Shown piece after piece: positions 1 to 9,730 of a DNA stretch of 64,000 nucleotides (positions within the stretch are counted from its first letter, which is position 1; every line of letters begins with the position of its first letter). The DNA comes from Citrobacter youngae (GTDB lineage: Bacteria > Pseudomonadota > Gammaproteobacteria > Enterobacterales > Enterobacteriaceae): contig NZ_RPOI01000007.1 in the NCBI RefSeq assembly GCF_003818115.1, positions 90,688-154,687 on the forward strand. Reading direction: 5' to 3'. Under the pieces are notes generated by a model, which saw only the letters and a list, made by a program, of their open reading frames with translations, had not been told where the DNA came from and did no database searches. A program made the translations under genes and the position numbers.

Positions 1-689
1 CGGATGGCGTACGCATCATCTTCCATTCCGCCACCAAAACCCTGGTAGGCAATGTCGAGGAACGGGATCAGGTCGCGCGCTTTCAGGATCTCAATCACCG
101 CATCCCACTGTGCTGGTGTTAAATCCGCACCCGTGGGGTTATGGCAGCACGGATGCAGCAGCACAATGCTACGCGCCGGTAAGGTATTCAGCGCTGCCAG
201 CAGATCGTTGAAACGCACGCCATTAGTCGCGTTGTCATACCATGGGTAAGTACTTACTTCGAATCCCGCCCCTTCAAAAATCGCGATGTGGTTTTCCCAG
301 GTCGGATCGCTGACCCACACGCCAGAATCAGGGAAATAGCGCTTCAGGAAGTCTGCGCCAACCTTTAGCGCGCCGGAGCCGCCCAGCGTCTGAATGGTTG
401 CCACGCGCTGCTGCTGGAGAACCGGATGATCTGCGCCAAACAGCAGCGGCGCAATAGTATGACGATACGTGTTCAGACCTTCCATCGGCAGATACAGCGA
501 AGCACCATGCGGTTTGGCATTAAGTCGAGCTTCCGCTTCCGCCACCGCTTTAAGCTGAGGAATAATTCCGTCTTCGTTGTAATACAGGCCTATGCTGAGG
601 TTCACTTTGTCGCTACGTGAATCTTCTTTGAAGCGCTCCATGAGCGATAAAATCGGGTCGCCGGCGTAGGCGTCAACTTTTTGAAACAC
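1..689 (-). CDS. tyrB: Aromatic-amino-acid aminotransferase, 3' end outside the window
   Basis: This is a PLP-dependent aminotransferase that makes the last step of tyrosine and phenylalanine synthesis in the cytoplasm. The window holds about 229 N-terminal residues, which follow E. coli TyrB closely, including the substrate-domain stretch around [14 protein letters not shown]. The Schiff-base lysine lies beyond the window edge. The start is a GTG at 689-687 ([10 protein letters not shown]), as in E. coli, with GGAG about ten bases upstream. It lies downstream of alr on the same strand, 128 bp away. The gap contains two small palindromes (768-779 and 783-799). A single TGTAAA half-site upstream could belong to a TyrR box, but the second half was not found. 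Confidence 0.93.
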   Translation of the reverse strand, partial: MFQKVDAYAGDPILSLMERFKEDSRSDKVNLSIGLYYNEDGIIPQLKAVAEAEARLNAKPHGASLYLPMEGLNTYRHTIAPLLFGADHPVLQQQRVATIQTLGGSGALKVGADFLKRYFPDSGVWVSDPTWENHIAIFEGAGFEVSTYPWYDNATNGVRFNDLLAALNTLPARSIVLLHPCCHNPTGADLTPAQWDAVIEILKARDLIPFLDIAYQGFGGGMEDDAYAI

Positions 690-817
690 GTGTGGTTCTC
701 CAGGTTTACAGGCAAGGGTTAAGAACACAATAAACCGGAAGCGGGAGAAGATCGAGAGGATGTTGAGGGCAATATTGCCGGAAGGCGGCGTAACCGCCTG
801 TCCAGCACATCATTCTG

Positions 818-1897
818 CTAATCGATATACTTCATCGCCACCCTTGAGGTCAGGCGCGTAATAAGTTCGTAAGCACTTACTTTCGTCATTTCAGCAATGC
901 GTTCAACGGGCAGTCCCTCACCCCACAGAATCACCGAATCGCCGGCTTTATCCTGCGCCTCGGGGCCTAAATCGACGCAGATCATATCCATCGCAACGCG
1001 ACCGACGATCGGCACTTCACGGCCATTAACCAGCACCGGCGTCCCGGACGGCGCCGCGCGCGGATAACCATCACCATAGCCCATTGCCACCACGCCCAGA
1101 CGCGTGTCGCGCTCGCTCAACCAGGTACCACCATAGCCAACCGGCTCGCCCGCTTTGTGCTCACGCACCGCAATCAGGCTGGAGGTCAGCGACATCACCG
1201 GCTGACAGCCAAAATCGGCACCGATAGAGTGGTTTTCCAGCGGCGATACGCCGTACAGAATCAGCCCCGGACGCGCCCAGTCGAAGTGGGACTGGGGCCA
1301 CAGCAAAATACCGCCCGACGCAGCAATTGAACGCTGTCCAGGTTTTCCCTCGCAAAAGCCATTAAAGATATCGAGCTGTTTTTCCGTCGCGCCGCATTCA
1401 GGTTCATCCGCGCGCGCAAAGTGGCTGACGATATTAACCGGCTGGCGCACGTTGTCACATTGCGTTAAACGCTGATAAAACGCTTCGGCCTGCTCAGGGC
1501 GCACGCCCAGGCGGTGCATCCCCGTGTCGAGCTTCATCCAGACGGTGACCGGTTCAGCCAGTTCTGCGGCTTCCAGGGCTTCAAGCTGCTCCAGGTTGTG
1601 GACGGCTGTATGCAGACGCTGCGCGGAAATAGTCGGCAGATCGGAGGCATCAAAAAATCCCTCCAGCAGCAGGATGGGCTGCGTGATCCCACCCGCTCGC
1701 AACCGCAGGGCTTCTTCAAGACGAGCGACACCAAAAGCGTCCGCATCGGGGAGCGTTCGCGCAGTCTCTAACAGACCGTGGCCGTAAGCGTTCGCTTTCA
1801 CGACCGCAACCAGTTTGCTGGCAGGAGCCAGTTCACGCAGACGTTGCAGGTTGTGTCGCAGAGCGCGGCGGTTAATGACTACAGTTGCCGCTTGCAT
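818..1897 (-). CDS. alr: Alanine racemase, biosynthetic
   Basis: PLP enzyme that interconverts L- and D-alanine and supplies D-Ala for peptidoglycan. It has 359 residues, the same length as E. coli Alr. The PLP lysine is K34 in [10 protein letters not shown], and the second catalytic residue is the tyrosine in VGYGGTW near residue 255. The C-terminal beta domain ends in [13 protein letters not shown]. It begins 16 bp after the dnaB stop on the same strand, so co-transcription with dnaB is likely. E. coli carries the same order. Confidence 0.97.
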   Translation of the reverse strand: MQAATVVINRRALRHNLQRLRELAPASKLVAVVKANAYGHGLLETARTLPDADAFGVARLEEALRLRAGGITQPILLLEGFFDASDLPTISAQRLHTAVHNLEQLEALEAAELAEPVTVWMKLDTGMHRLGVRPEQAEAFYQRLTQCDNVRQPVNIVSHFARADEPECGATEKQLDIFNGFCEGKPGQRSIAASGGILLWPQSHFDWARPGLILYGVSPLENHSIGADFGCQPVMSLTSSLIAVREHKAGEPVGYGGTWLSERDTRLGVVAMGYGDGYPRAAPSGTPVLVNGREVPIVGRVAMDMICVDLGPEAQDKAGDSVILWGEGLPVERIAEMTKVSAYELITRLTSRVAMKYID

Positions 1898-1913
1898 TTG
1901 TATTCCTTAGAAA

Positions 1914-3329
1914 TTACTCATCATCATATTGAGGACCGGCATAGTTGTCGAAGCGGGACCACTGTCCGTTAAACGTCAGGCGCACCGTACCGATCGGACC
2001 GTTACGCTGCTTACCAATAATAATTTCGGCGATGCCTTTTAAGTCACTGTTTTCGTGATAAACCTCATCACGATAGATAAACATGATTAAGTCGGCATCC
2101 TGTTCGATGGAGCCGGATTCACGCAGATCCGAGTTAACCGGGCGCTTGTCGGCGCGTTGTTCCAGAGAGCGGTTAAGCTGCGATAGCGCTACCACCGGCA
2201 CATGCAGTTCTTTTGCTAACGCCTTCAGCGAGCGGGAAATTTCAGCAATTTCCAGCGTACGGTTATCGGAGAGCGACGGTACACGCATCAGTTGCAGGTA
2301 GTCGATCATGATAAGGCCGATACCGCCGTGTTCACGGGCGATACGACGGGCACGCGAGCGCACTTCCGTTGGCGTCAGGCCGGAAGAATCATCAATATAG
2401 ATGTTTCGTTTCTCCAGCAAAATACCCATTGTTCCGGAAATTCGCGCCCAGTCTTCATCATCCAGTTGACCGGTACGGATTTTGGTCTGGTCCACGCGCG
2501 AAAGCGAGGCCAAAGAACGCATCATGATTTGTTCTGAGGGCATTTCAAGACTGAAGATAAGAACTGGCTTATCCTGCAACATCGCCGCATTTTCGACGAG
2601 GTTCATTGCAAATGTCGTTTTACCCATCGACGGACGCGCGGCGACGATAATCAAGTCCGACGGCTGTAGACCCGCGGTCTTTTTGTTGAGGTCGTCATAA
2701 CCGGTGTTTACGCCGGTGACGCCGTCGTGCGGCTGCTGGAACAACTGCTCGATACGCGCGACGGTTGCGTCGAGCACATCGGTGATGTTTTTCGGGCCTT
2801 CGTCTTTGTTGGCACGGCTTTCAGCGATTTTAAAGACGCGGGATTCCGCAAGATCCAGCAGGTCTTCACTGGAGCGCCCTTGCGGATCGAAACCAGCTTC
2901 CGCAATTTCATGGGCCACCGAAATCATGTCACGAACAACGGCGCGTTCGCGGACGATATCCGCATAAGCACTAATGTTCGCCGCACTTGGCGTGTTTTTA
3001 GATAACTCAGCCAGGTAAGCAAAGCCGCCGACGCTGTCCAGTTGTCCCTGAACCTCCAGCGATTCTGCGAGCGTGATCAGGTCGATAGGTTTTCCCATCT
3101 CCTGCAGTCGATGCATTTCCGTGAAGATGTGCCGGTGCGGTCGGGTATAGAAATCTTCCGCCACCACGCGCTCGGCCACATCGTCCCAGCGTTCGTTATC
3201 CAGCATTAAACCGCCCAACACCGACTGTTCCGCTTCAATCGAGTGCGGCGGTACTTTCAGCCCGGCGACCTGGGGATCGCGCTCACGAGCATCAGTCTGT
3301 TGTTTGTTGAAGGGTTTATTTCCTGCCAT
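1914..3329 (-). CDS. dnaB: Replicative DNA helicase
   Basis: Hexameric 5'-3' helicase that unwinds DNA ahead of the replisome and recruits primase. It has 471 residues, equal to E. coli DnaB. The N-terminal primase-interacting domain spans roughly residues 1-170 and the RecA-type motor follows. Walker A is RPSMGKTTFA near residue 236, Walker B is LIMIDYLQL, and SQLNRSLEQR follows. It reads divergently from qorA across a 64-bp gap. The Shine-Dalgarno match is weak. I see no intein or truncation. Confidence 0.98.
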   Translation of the reverse strand: MAGNKPFNKQQTDARERDPQVAGLKVPPHSIEAEQSVLGGLMLDNERWDDVAERVVAEDFYTRPHRHIFTEMHRLQEMGKPIDLITLAESLEVQGQLDSVGGFAYLAELSKNTPSAANISAYADIVRERAVVRDMISVAHEIAEAGFDPQGRSSEDLLDLAESRVFKIAESRANKDEGPKNITDVLDATVARIEQLFQQPHDGVTGVNTGYDDLNKKTAGLQPSDLIIVAARPSMGKTTFAMNLVENAAMLQDKPVLIFSLEMPSEQIMMRSLASLSRVDQTKIRTGQLDDEDWARISGTMGILLEKRNIYIDDSSGLTPTEVRSRARRIAREHGGIGLIMIDYLQLMRVPSLSDNRTLEIAEISRSLKALAKELHVPVVALSQLNRSLEQRADKRPVNSDLRESGSIEQDADLIMFIYRDEVYHENSDLKGIAEIIIGKQRNGPIGTVRLTFNGQWSRFDNYAGPQYDDE

Positions 3330-3393
3330 AGTGAATGGAGTTACCGAGATAATGATTGGGTCGAAAGATTACCACATTTCTTTTGGAGGAAGC

Positions 3394-4377
3394 ATGGCAA
3401 CGCGTATTGAATTTCACAAGCATGGTGGTCCTGAAGTGCTTCAGGTCGTCGAGTTTACGCCTGCAGATCCGGCAGAGAACGAAATCCAGGTCGAGAACAA
3501 AGCGATTGGCATCAACTATATCGACACTTACATCCGCAGTGGTCTTTATCCACCGCCTTCTCTGCCCAGCGGTCTGGGAACCGAAGCCGCCGGCGTAGTC
3601 AGCAAAGTGGGGAGCAAAGTGACGCACATTAAAGCTGGCGATCGCGTGGTGTATGCGCAGTCAGCGCTTGGCGCTTACAGCTCAGTGCATAACGTTCCGG
3701 CCGATAAAGCCGCCATCCTACCCAACGCTATCTCATTTGAACAAGCCGCAGCCTCATTCCTGAAAGGGTTAACCGTTTTTTATCTGCTGCGTAAAACCTA
3801 TGAAATTCAGCCTGATGAGCCGTTTTTGTTCCATGCGGCTGCGGGCGGCGTCGGGATGATTGCCTGCCAGTGGGCAAAAGCATTGGGCGCGAAGCTGATT
3901 GGTACTGTCGGCAATGCGCAGAAGGCACAAATAGCGCAGCAGGCCGGCGCATGGCAGGTCATTAACTACCGTGAAGAAAGTATCGTCGAACGGGTTAAGG
4001 AGATAACCGGCGGAAAAAAAGTACGGGTGGTGTATGACTCGGTGGGGAAAGATACCTGGGAAGCCTCGCTGGATTGCCTGCAACGCCGGGGATTGATGGT
4101 CAGCTTTGGCAACGCCTCCGGGCCGGTGACTGGCGTGAACTTAGGTATTCTGAACCAAAAAGGTTCGCTGTACGTGACCCGTCCTTCACTCCAGGGTTAC
4201 ATCACCAACCATCATGAATTAACCGAAGCCAGCAATGAACTGTTCTCGCTGATTGCCAGCGGGGTGATCAAAGTGGATGTCGCGCCGGGTCAGAAATTTG
4301 CGTTAAGTGACGCGCAACGGGCCCATGAAGCACTGGAAAGCCGGGCCACGCAGGGATCGAGTTTGCTGATCCCATAA
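3394..4377 (+). CDS. qorA: NADPH:quinone oxidoreductase (zeta-crystallin type)
   Basis: Soluble medium-chain reductase that uses NADPH to reduce quinones by one electron. From the ATG at 3394 it has 327 residues, the E. coli length. That ATG follows a good ribosome site (TTGGAGGAAGC). The frame stays open upstream to 3304, but the extension overlaps dnaB and lacks family similarity. The nucleotide-binding loop is AAAGGVGMIACQWAK. It lacks the zinc ligands of alcohol dehydrogenases, as expected for this family. A strong terminator follows, with an ERIC element between. Confidence 0.95.
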   Translation: MATRIEFHKHGGPEVLQVVEFTPADPAENEIQVENKAIGINYIDTYIRSGLYPPPSLPSGLGTEAAGVVSKVGSKVTHIKAGDRVVYAQSALGAYSSVHNVPADKAAILPNAISFEQAAASFLKGLTVFYLLRKTYEIQPDEPFLFHAAAGGVGMIACQWAKALGAKLIGTVGNAQKAQIAQQAGAWQVINYREESIVERVKEITGGKKVRVVYDSVGKDTWEASLDCLQRRGLMVSFGNASGPVTGVNLGILNQKGSLYVTRPSLQGYITNHHELTEASNELFSLIASGVIKVDVAPGQKFALSDAQRAHEALESRATQGSSLLIP

Positions 4378-4388
4378 TGCTTCGACCT

Positions 4389-4510
4389 CCCCTAAATAAT
4401 TCAAATTGCAGGAAGGCGGCAATTGAATGAATCCCTAGGAGCTTACTGGAGTAAGTGACTGGGGTGAATGAAAGCAGCCAACACACCTGCGGTTTGAATT
4501 ATGACGGGGA
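4389..4510. repeat. ERIC element 1 (near full length)
   Basis: An imperfect palindrome of about 122 bp between qorA and its terminator. It contains the ERIC core (CCTAGGAGCTTACTGGAG then GTAAGTGACTGGGGTGA) and GCAGCCAACACACCTGC. The ends are AATTCAAATTGCA and TGCGGTTTGAATT, with further outer arms. It is the longest of four copies in the window and would be transcribed in the qorA 3' UTR. Confidence 0.88.
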
Positions 4511-4521
4511 AGTAAAGAATT

Positions 4522-4553
4522 AGGGCTTCCCATGGGAAGCCCTTTCTTTTTTT
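4522..4553 (+). terminator. Rho-independent terminator of qorA
   Basis: A perfect stem AGGGCTTCC / GGAAGCCCT with a CATG loop, followed by a T-rich tract (TTCTTTTTTT). It lies about 145 bp after the qorA stop, beyond the ERIC element. From here to pspG (4554-4678) nothing further was recognised. Confidence 0.9.
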
Positions 4554-4678
4554 AGTTCGGCTGTATGTAGGGTACAGCTCGATGAATTCGTTAACCACGC
4601 AATAGTGACAGATTTGATAATCAATTCCTATTTGGTTCTAAAGGCAATGTTGCAGGTTGTGACGCACCGCTCAATACC

Positions 4679-4921
4679 TTAGTAAAATCGACGGTTATTG
4701 CGCTGATACTGTGGGACTTTTGGCGCTTTTATCGCCTTGATAACCCACACCACGGCAACAGCCAGTAGCAGCCAGGGCAACAGTTTAATCATCAAGGCAA
4801 ATAGTCCACCCAGAAACATCACTGCGGTGGCTACGACCAATGCGGCCAGAACGCCCAGCAAAGATACGCCGGTGACCATCAGCATGATAAAAAACCCAAT
4901 CACAAAAAGTAGTTCCAGCAT
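4679..4921 (-). CDS. pspG: Phage shock protein G
   Basis: Small inner-membrane protein of the phage-shock (Psp) response, 80 residues from ATG 4921 (MLELLFVIGF), as in E. coli. Residues 1-65 are almost wholly hydrophobic and form two or three membrane segments. The tail KAPKVPQYQRNNRRFY is basic. An upstream in-frame ATG at 4951 exists, but GGGAGAG just before 4921 and the family length favour the shorter form. A sigma-54 promoter lies directly upstream, as expected for a PspF target. It stands alone between qorA and dusA. Confidence 0.93.
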   Translation of the reverse strand: MLELLFVIGFFIMLMVTGVSLLGVLAALVVATAVMFLGGLFALMIKLLPWLLLAVAVVWVIKAIKAPKVPQYQRNNRRFY

Positions 4922-4956
4922 GGCTCTCTCCCGAAATGAAATTCTCTCCATTGCTT

Positions 4957-4973
4957 TACAAGAAACATGCCAA
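4957..4973 (-). promoter_or_regulatory. Sigma-54 (-24/-12) promoter of pspG
   Basis: On the minus strand the sequence reads TTGGCATG, four bases, then TTGTA. This matches the RpoN consensus TGGCACG-N4-TTGCW at nearly all key positions, including the invariant GG. The GC-type -12 element has one change (TTGTA). The expected start would be near 4945, just ahead of the pspG ribosome site. pspG is a known PspF/sigma-54 target in E. coli. Confidence 0.85.
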
Positions 4974-4992
4974 AAATAATGTATTGATTTAT

Positions 4993-5024
4993 AAAGAAAA
5001 CGCCCCGCGACAAAGCGCAGGGCG
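4993..5024 (-). terminator. Terminator of dusA
   Basis: On the minus strand: CGCCCTGCGC, loop, GCGGGGCG, then TTTTCTTT. The stem is GC-rich with one mismatch. It lies 30 bp past the dusA stop and protects the pspG promoter from read-through. Confidence 0.85.
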
Positions 5025-5054
5025 TGGTGAAATTAACTAACTTTTGGTGAAAAC

Positions 5055-6053
5055 TTAACGCTTGTCTGCCACCAGTTTCAGCGCGTGTTCCAAAACGTTA
5101 ATATCGGCCCCGGCTTTATGCGCATTTTCACTCAGATAACGACGCCATTGGCGTGCGCCTGGAATTCCCTGGAACAACCCCAGCATGTGGCGGGTCACAT
5201 GCCCCAGATACGTACCTTTACTCAGCTCCCGCTCAATATAGGGATACATGGCACGCACCACGGCGACAGGGTCTGCATCCGGCGTGGTCGCAGCAAAAAT
5301 TTCACGGTCGACCGACGCCAGAATCCCCGGGTTTTGATAGGCTTCCCGGCCCACCATTACGCCGTCCATATATTGCAGATGCGTTTTTGCTTCTTCCAGT
5401 GATTTAATTCCGCCGTTAATCGACATCGTCAACTGCGGGAAATCACGCTTCAACTGATAAACACGGTCATAATCCAGCGGTGGGATTTCGCGGTTTTCTT
5501 TCGGGCTTAACCCCGACAGCCAGGCCTTGCGGGCGTGGATGATAAACATCTCACATTCGCCGTTACCCGAGACCGTGTTGATGAAGTCACACAGGAATTC
5601 GTAGCTGTCCTGATCATCAATGCCGATACGGGTTTTCACCGTTACCGGAATCGACACCGCGTCGCGCATCGCCTTCACGCAATCGGCGACCAGTTGCGCA
5701 TTCCCCATCAGGCAAGCGCCAAACATGCCATTCTGCACGCGGTCGGAAGGACAACCCACGTTGAGATTGATTTCGTCATAACCCCGCTGTTCAGCGAGCT
5801 TTGCGCACTGCGCCAGCGCCGCAGGATCGCTCCCGCCCAGTTGCAATGCGACCGGATGCTCTTCTTCGCTATACGCCAGATAATCGCCTTTACCATGAAT
5901 GATCGCGCCGGTGGTTACCATCTCCGTATAGAGCAACGTCTGGCGGGACAGCAGGCGCAAAAAGTAGCGGCAGTGTCTGTCCGTCCAGTCGAGCATCGGC
6001 GCGATAGAAAAACGATGAGCGGGAAAAGCGGTAGACTGAGATTCAGGCAGCAT
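5055..6053 (-). CDS. dusA: tRNA-dihydrouridine synthase A
   Basis: FMN-dependent enzyme that reduces uridines 20 and 20a in the tRNA D-loop. It has 332 residues; E. coli annotations run slightly longer because of a poorly conserved N-terminus. The TIM barrel begins [18 protein letters not shown]. The catalytic cysteine is C114 in FGACLMG, after [14 protein letters not shown]. The C-terminal helical domain ends LKLVADKR. The ribosome site is weak. The gene is alone, with its own terminator. Confidence 0.96.
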   Translation of the reverse strand: MLPESQSTAFPAHRFSIAPMLDWTDRHCRYFLRLLSRQTLLYTEMVTTGAIIHGKGDYLAYSEEEHPVALQLGGSDPAALAQCAKLAEQRGYDEINLNVGCPSDRVQNGMFGACLMGNAQLVADCVKAMRDAVSIPVTVKTRIGIDDQDSYEFLCDFINTVSGNGECEMFIIHARKAWLSGLSPKENREIPPLDYDRVYQLKRDFPQLTMSINGGIKSLEEAKTHLQYMDGVMVGREAYQNPGILASVDREIFAATTPDADPVAVVRAMYPYIERELSKGTYLGHVTRHMLGLFQGIPGARQWRRYLSENAHKAGADINVLEHALKLVADKR

Positions 6054-6159
6054 GGCGAATATTCAAGCATCCGGTTAAAAAAGTGGCGCTACTATAGCAT
6101 AGACCGTTGCGATAGTGAGCCACATCATCGTGGATAGCGCCCTTCGTTCGCGTGGATTG

Positions 6160-6648
6160 TCATTTCCGCCCAGGTTTTCCGTCGTGTGGACCAAAAAACT
6201 GTGGAGGATGATCAACCCAGCGATCTTCACGCGTGACTGCATAGACCGGATTGAGTGGATAGTAGATGCGGTTATGCTTCTTGTTCGCCTCACCGACGAC
6301 CAGCAGCCGCACCTCGTCACTGGTGTTGTTGATAAAAGTGTGGCACACACCGGTTCCTGCCGGAAAACCAACGCTGTCGCCGGGTTCCAGCTTCCATAAG
6401 TAACCATTTATCCAGGCTTCCGGGTACCCTTCCAGTACGTAGATGAACTCTTCTTCATCACTTTCAGCGTGTGGATAAGAAGTACGCCGACCCGGCGGCA
6501 GACGTTCGTGATGGATGCCTAATCGCCCTAACCCCAACCTGCGGGCCAGCGGCGCGCCAATAGAAAAAAGCTCATCGCTGCCTGGATAGGTGGAGTCATC
6601 AGGCCCCTCAACTTCACGCCAGTGGCGAATACAATCGGGTCTTTTCAT
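6160..6648 (-). CDS. Cupin-domain protein of unknown function
   Basis: A 162-residue single-domain cupin starting at ATG 6648 (MKRPDCIRHW). The conserved barrel motifs are YPHAESDEEEFIYVLEG, with the metal-binding His and Glu pattern, then LEPGDSVGFPAGTGVCHTFIN. Such proteins often bind a metal and a small acid or sugar; the substrate cannot be read from sequence. It is absent from this position in E. coli K-12 and reads divergently from zur across 115 bp, so zinc-linked regulation is possible but no Zur box was confirmed. The open frame extends upstream, but that part lacks similarity and overlaps the zur promoter. Confidence 0.82.
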   Translation of the reverse strand: MKRPDCIRHWREVEGPDDSTYPGSDELFSIGAPLARRLGLGRLGIHHERLPPGRRTSYPHAESDEEEFIYVLEGYPEAWINGYLWKLEPGDSVGFPAGTGVCHTFINNTSDEVRLLVVGEANKKHNRIYYPLNPVYAVTREDRWVDHPPQFFGPHDGKPGRK

Positions 6649-6763
6649 GTTAATTTTCCAGTGTTGCGATGCGTCAGGTATAGCACACAGCGGTGGATCT
6701 CGGCGTTTTAAGCAGAACATGATAAAGTAAGGGATTAACCTTCCACGCAAATCGAGGCGCCAA

Positions 6764-7282
6764 ATGGACAAAACCACCACGCAGGAGTTATTGGCTCAAG
6801 CTGAAAAACTCTGTGCGCAACGTAACGTGCGGCTCACGCCACAACGCCTCGAAGTGCTGCGCCTGATGAGCCTGCAGGAAGGGGCAATCAGCGCTTACGA
6901 TCTGCTTGATCTGTTAAGGGAAACCGAACCACAGGCTAAGCCGCCTACCGTCTATCGTGCGCTCGATTTTCTGCTTGAACAAGGTTTTGTGCACAAAGTG
7001 GAGTCAACCAACAGCTATGTGCTTTGCCATCTGTTCGATCAGCCAACCCACAGCTCCGCAATGTTCATCTGCGACCGCTGTGGCGTGGTAAAAGAAGAGT
7101 GTGCGGAAGGCGTGGAAGATATTATGCATACGCTGGCAGCTAAAATGGGATTTGCTCTGCGCCATAATGTGATTGAAGCCCACGGCCTGTGTCCGGCATG
7201 TGTGGAAGTTGAATCATGCCGCCATCCTGGCGAATGCCAGCATGACCATACCATTCAGGTGAAAAAGAAAGTCGGGCGGTAA
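6764..7282 (+). CDS. zur: Zinc uptake regulator, Fur family
   Basis: Dimeric repressor that shuts off zinc uptake genes when Zn(II) is sufficient. It has 172 residues (E. coli 171). The winged-helix domain covers about residues 20-85 (VRLTPQRLEVL, PPTVYRALDFL). The structural zinc site is formed by C103, C106 (CDRCG) and C143, C146 (CPAC). A regulatory site uses nearby His, Cys and Glu, including C88. The C-terminal HPGECQHDH tail adds further potential ligands. It is monocistronic and divergent from the cupin gene. Confidence 0.97.
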   Translation: MDKTTTQELLAQAEKLCAQRNVRLTPQRLEVLRLMSLQEGAISAYDLLDLLRETEPQAKPPTVYRALDFLLEQGFVHKVESTNSYVLCHLFDQPTHSSAMFICDRCGVVKEECAEGVEDIMHTLAAKMGFALRHNVIEAHGLCPACVEVESCRHPGECQHDHTIQVKKKVGR

Positions 7283-7326
7283 ATAAAAGAGCGTACGTCC
7301 TTGTACTCTCAGGAGGGAGGGGTTAA

Positions 7327-7536
7327 TTACCAGCGGTAATCGTTGCGTTTTTCCCAATCTTTAACTTCTTTCTCCGCCTGATCTTTCGCGTACCCATATC
7401 GTTCCTGGACTTTACCAACCAGCTGGTCGCGTTTACCTTCAATGACCGTCATATCATCATCGGTCAGTTTGCCCCATTGCTCTTTCACTTTACCTTTGAA
7501 CTGTTTCCAGTTACCACTGACTTCGTCTTTATTCAT
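7327..7536 (-). CDS. yjbJ: CsbD-family stress protein YjbJ
   Basis: Small hydrophilic, highly charged protein of 69 residues (MNKDEVSGNWKQFKGKVKEQ), almost identical to E. coli YjbJ, an abundant stationary-phase protein of unknown mechanism. Two or three in-frame start codons lie together. The ATG at 7536 was chosen because GAGGA sits seven bases before it and E. coli starts there. It is convergent with zur, with 44 bp between the stops. Confidence 0.92.
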   Translation of the reverse strand: MNKDEVSGNWKQFKGKVKEQWGKLTDDDMTVIEGKRDQLVGKVQERYGYAKDQAEKEVKDWEKRNDYRW

Positions 7537-7672
7537 CATCAAGTCCTCATCGTTAGGTTGTGAATAGCGAGAGTGCCGCGCCCGAATACATGCTGTTTTT
7601 GCTGGACGTGATAGTAAGTGTAGTCAGGGATTCTGGGTTTTATTTACTATTCGGAATTTTTAACCATAGGCA

Positions 7673-8992
7673 TCAGGCAAACCAGGTGCCATTACGCCAG
7701 TGACGTCGCCAGATGAAGGCCAGTGAAAGCCCGCGCAGCGCGAGAAAAACGGTTAACGCCAGCCACAAGCCGTGGTTTCCCAGCAGCGGTAAAGTCAGGA
7801 GCGTTAAGGCGAATCCCACTGCGGCAACGGCCATACTGTTGCGCATTTCAGCGGCACGCGTTGCGCCAATAAACATGCCGTCCAGCAGATAACACCACAC
7901 ACCCACCAGCGGCAAAACCACCTGCCAGAAAAGATAGCGATCGGCCAGGTGTTGGATTTGCGGCAGCGAGGTCAGCAGCGCCACAATCTGCTCGCCGAAC
8001 AGGGCATAAACCATCGAAAACAGGACGGCCACAATACCCGACTGCCGGCAGGCCGCCCGCCAGACATCCAGCAACTGGCTACCATCGCGTGCCCCATAGG
8101 CCTGGCCAGAGTGCGCTTCCACGGCATAGGCAAACCCGTCCAGCGCATAGGCAGTGAACGTCAGCAGGGTCATCAGAACGGCATTGACCGCAATGACATC
8201 GCTACCGAGGCGAGCCCCGAGTACCGTGATAGCACCAAAGCAGAGTTGCAACAGCAGCGAACGCAGCATGATGTCACGGTTGAGCGCCAGCAAACGGCGG
8301 AAGTTGCCACGCCACGCCTGCTTCAGCATTGCCAGCGAAACTCCGCGCAAATGCAGGACTTTGCGTACCATCATCAGACCGATAAGCAGCGTGGCATATT
8401 CGGCAATCACCGTCGCCAGTGCTGCACCCTGCACGTTCATATGCAGGCCCATCACCAGCCATAAATCGAGCGCAATGTTGAGAATATTGCCGACAATCAG
8501 CAGGATAACCGGCGCACGCGCATATTGTACGCCAAGCAACCAGCCGAGCAGCACCAGATTGGCCAGTGAGGCGGGCGCGCTTAGCCAGCGGATTTCCAGG
8601 AAACGCCGGGCTTGTTCCAGTACCGCTTCACTACCCCCGACAATATGCAGCGCTAAATCGATAATCGGCGTGCGAAACAGCGCGATAAACAGCCCCGCTC
8701 CCAGCGCCAGTATCAGCGGTTGTACCAGCGCGCGCGCCAGCGCCTGAGGATTTTTCGCACCGAACGCCTGGGCCGTCAGGCCGGTGGTACTCATGCGTAA
8801 AAACAGCAGCAGCATAAAGAGAAAACTGGTCGCTGTTGCGCCGACAGCAACGCCACCCAGGTAGACCGGGCTATCCAAATGACCAATCACTGCGGTATCC
8901 ACCAGCCCCAGCAGTGGAACAGTGATGTTGGAGAAAATCATCGGTAAGGCAAGGTGCCAGAGTGCTTTATCAGAGGAGGTAAAGAAAGGCAT
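7673..8992 (-). CDS. dinF: MATE-family efflux protein DinF
   Basis: Twelve-helix inner-membrane transporter of the MATE family, 439 residues. It begins MPFFTSSDKALWHLALPMIF, with the family motif LVDTAVIGHL near residue 30. In E. coli dinF is the second gene of the SOS operon lexA-dinF and protects against oxidative and bile-salt stress. Here it follows lexA on the same strand by 121 bp, a gap that holds a REP unit. The SOS boxes upstream of lexA should control both. Confidence 0.95.
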   Translation of the reverse strand: MPFFTSSDKALWHLALPMIFSNITVPLLGLVDTAVIGHLDSPVYLGGVAVGATATSFLFMLLLFLRMSTTGLTAQAFGAKNPQALARALVQPLILALGAGLFIALFRTPIIDLALHIVGGSEAVLEQARRFLEIRWLSAPASLANLVLLGWLLGVQYARAPVILLIVGNILNIALDLWLVMGLHMNVQGAALATVIAEYATLLIGLMMVRKVLHLRGVSLAMLKQAWRGNFRRLLALNRDIMLRSLLLQLCFGAITVLGARLGSDVIAVNAVLMTLLTFTAYALDGFAYAVEAHSGQAYGARDGSQLLDVWRAACRQSGIVAVLFSMVYALFGEQIVALLTSLPQIQHLADRYLFWQVVLPLVGVWCYLLDGMFIGATRAAEMRNSMAVAAVGFALTLLTLPLLGNHGLWLALTVFLALRGLSLAFIWRRHWRNGTWFA

Positions 8993-9026
8993 GGAAAAGA
9001 GCCTGAAAAGAAATTAACGCGTTTTT

Positions 9027-9056
9027 GTAGGCCCGATAAGCGTAGCATCATCGGGC
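9027..9056. repeat. REP unit between lexA and dinF
   Basis: A palindromic unit (GTAGGCCCGATAAGCG ... ATCATCGGGC) typical of enterobacterial REP/PU sequences. In the lexA-dinF transcript it could stabilise the upstream lexA message. Confidence 0.8.
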
Positions 9057-9113
9057 AATTTGCCGGAGAGCAGCGTAAACGCCCTTTCCGGCCGACAGGA
9101 AATCAGCAGATCA

Positions 9114-9722
9114 TTACAGCCATTCACCGTTACGAATTACGCCGACAGCCAACCCTTCAATGGTGAAGTTTTGCTCGCGCAGATCGACAACGATAGGTTT
9201 AAATTCACTGTTTTCCGGCAGAAGTTCAACCTTGTTACCCTGCTTTTTCAGGCGCTTAACCGTGACTTCATCATCAATACGGGCAACAACAACCTGGCCG
9301 TTACGCACGTCCTGCGTTTTATGCACAGCCAGTAAATCGCCATCCATAATCCCGATATCTTTCATCGACATACCGCTGACGCGCAGCAGAAAGTCGGCGT
9401 TCGGTTTGAACAGTGATGGGTCAACCTGGTAATGGCCTTCGATGTGCTGCTGTGCCAGAAGTGGCTCACCGGCCGCCACACGACCGATAAGCGGTAAGCC
9501 TTCCTCTTCTTCCTGCAGCAGGCGAATACCACGCGATGCGCCAGAAACGATTTCCAGCACACCTTTACGCGCCAGTGCTTTCAGGTGTTCTTCAGCCGCG
9601 TTTGGGGAACGGAACCCCAAACGCTGCGCGATCTCCGCACGCGTCGGTGGCATACCTGTCTGGCTGATGTGATCTCTAATGAGATCAAACACCTCTTGCT
9701 GCCTGGCCGTTAACGCTTTCAT
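9114..9722 (-). CDS. lexA: SOS response repressor and self-protease LexA
   Basis: Represses SOS genes and cleaves itself when stimulated by RecA filaments. It has 202 residues, the E. coli length. The winged-helix domain spans residues 1-70 ([20 protein letters not shown]). The scissile bond is A84-G85 in RVAAGEP, and the catalytic dyad is S119 (VSGMSM) and K156. Every key residue is present, so it should be cleavable. It is autoregulated through two upstream boxes and is co-directional with dinF. Confidence 0.98.
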   Translation of the reverse strand: MKALTARQQEVFDLIRDHISQTGMPPTRAEIAQRLGFRSPNAAEEHLKALARKGVLEIVSGASRGIRLLQEEEEGLPLIGRVAAGEPLLAQQHIEGHYQVDPSLFKPNADFLLRVSGMSMKDIGIMDGDLLAVHKTQDVRNGQVVVARIDDEVTVKRLKKQGNKVELLPENSEFKPIVVDLREQNFTIEGLAVGVIRNGEWL

Positions 9723-9730
9723 TCCGCCCC

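Noticed and set aside
690..817. TyrR box upstream of tyrB.
   Set aside because: Only one TGTAAA half-site was found; no proper TGTAAA-N6-TTTACA palindrome.
3304..3393. N-terminal extension of qorA by 30 codons.
   Set aside because: It overlaps dnaB and its promoter, has no similarity to the family, and a strong ribosome site precedes the inner ATG at 3394.
5535..6137. A 200-codon plus-strand frame.
   Set aside because: It is antisense to dusA; codon pattern and sequence do not suggest a protein.
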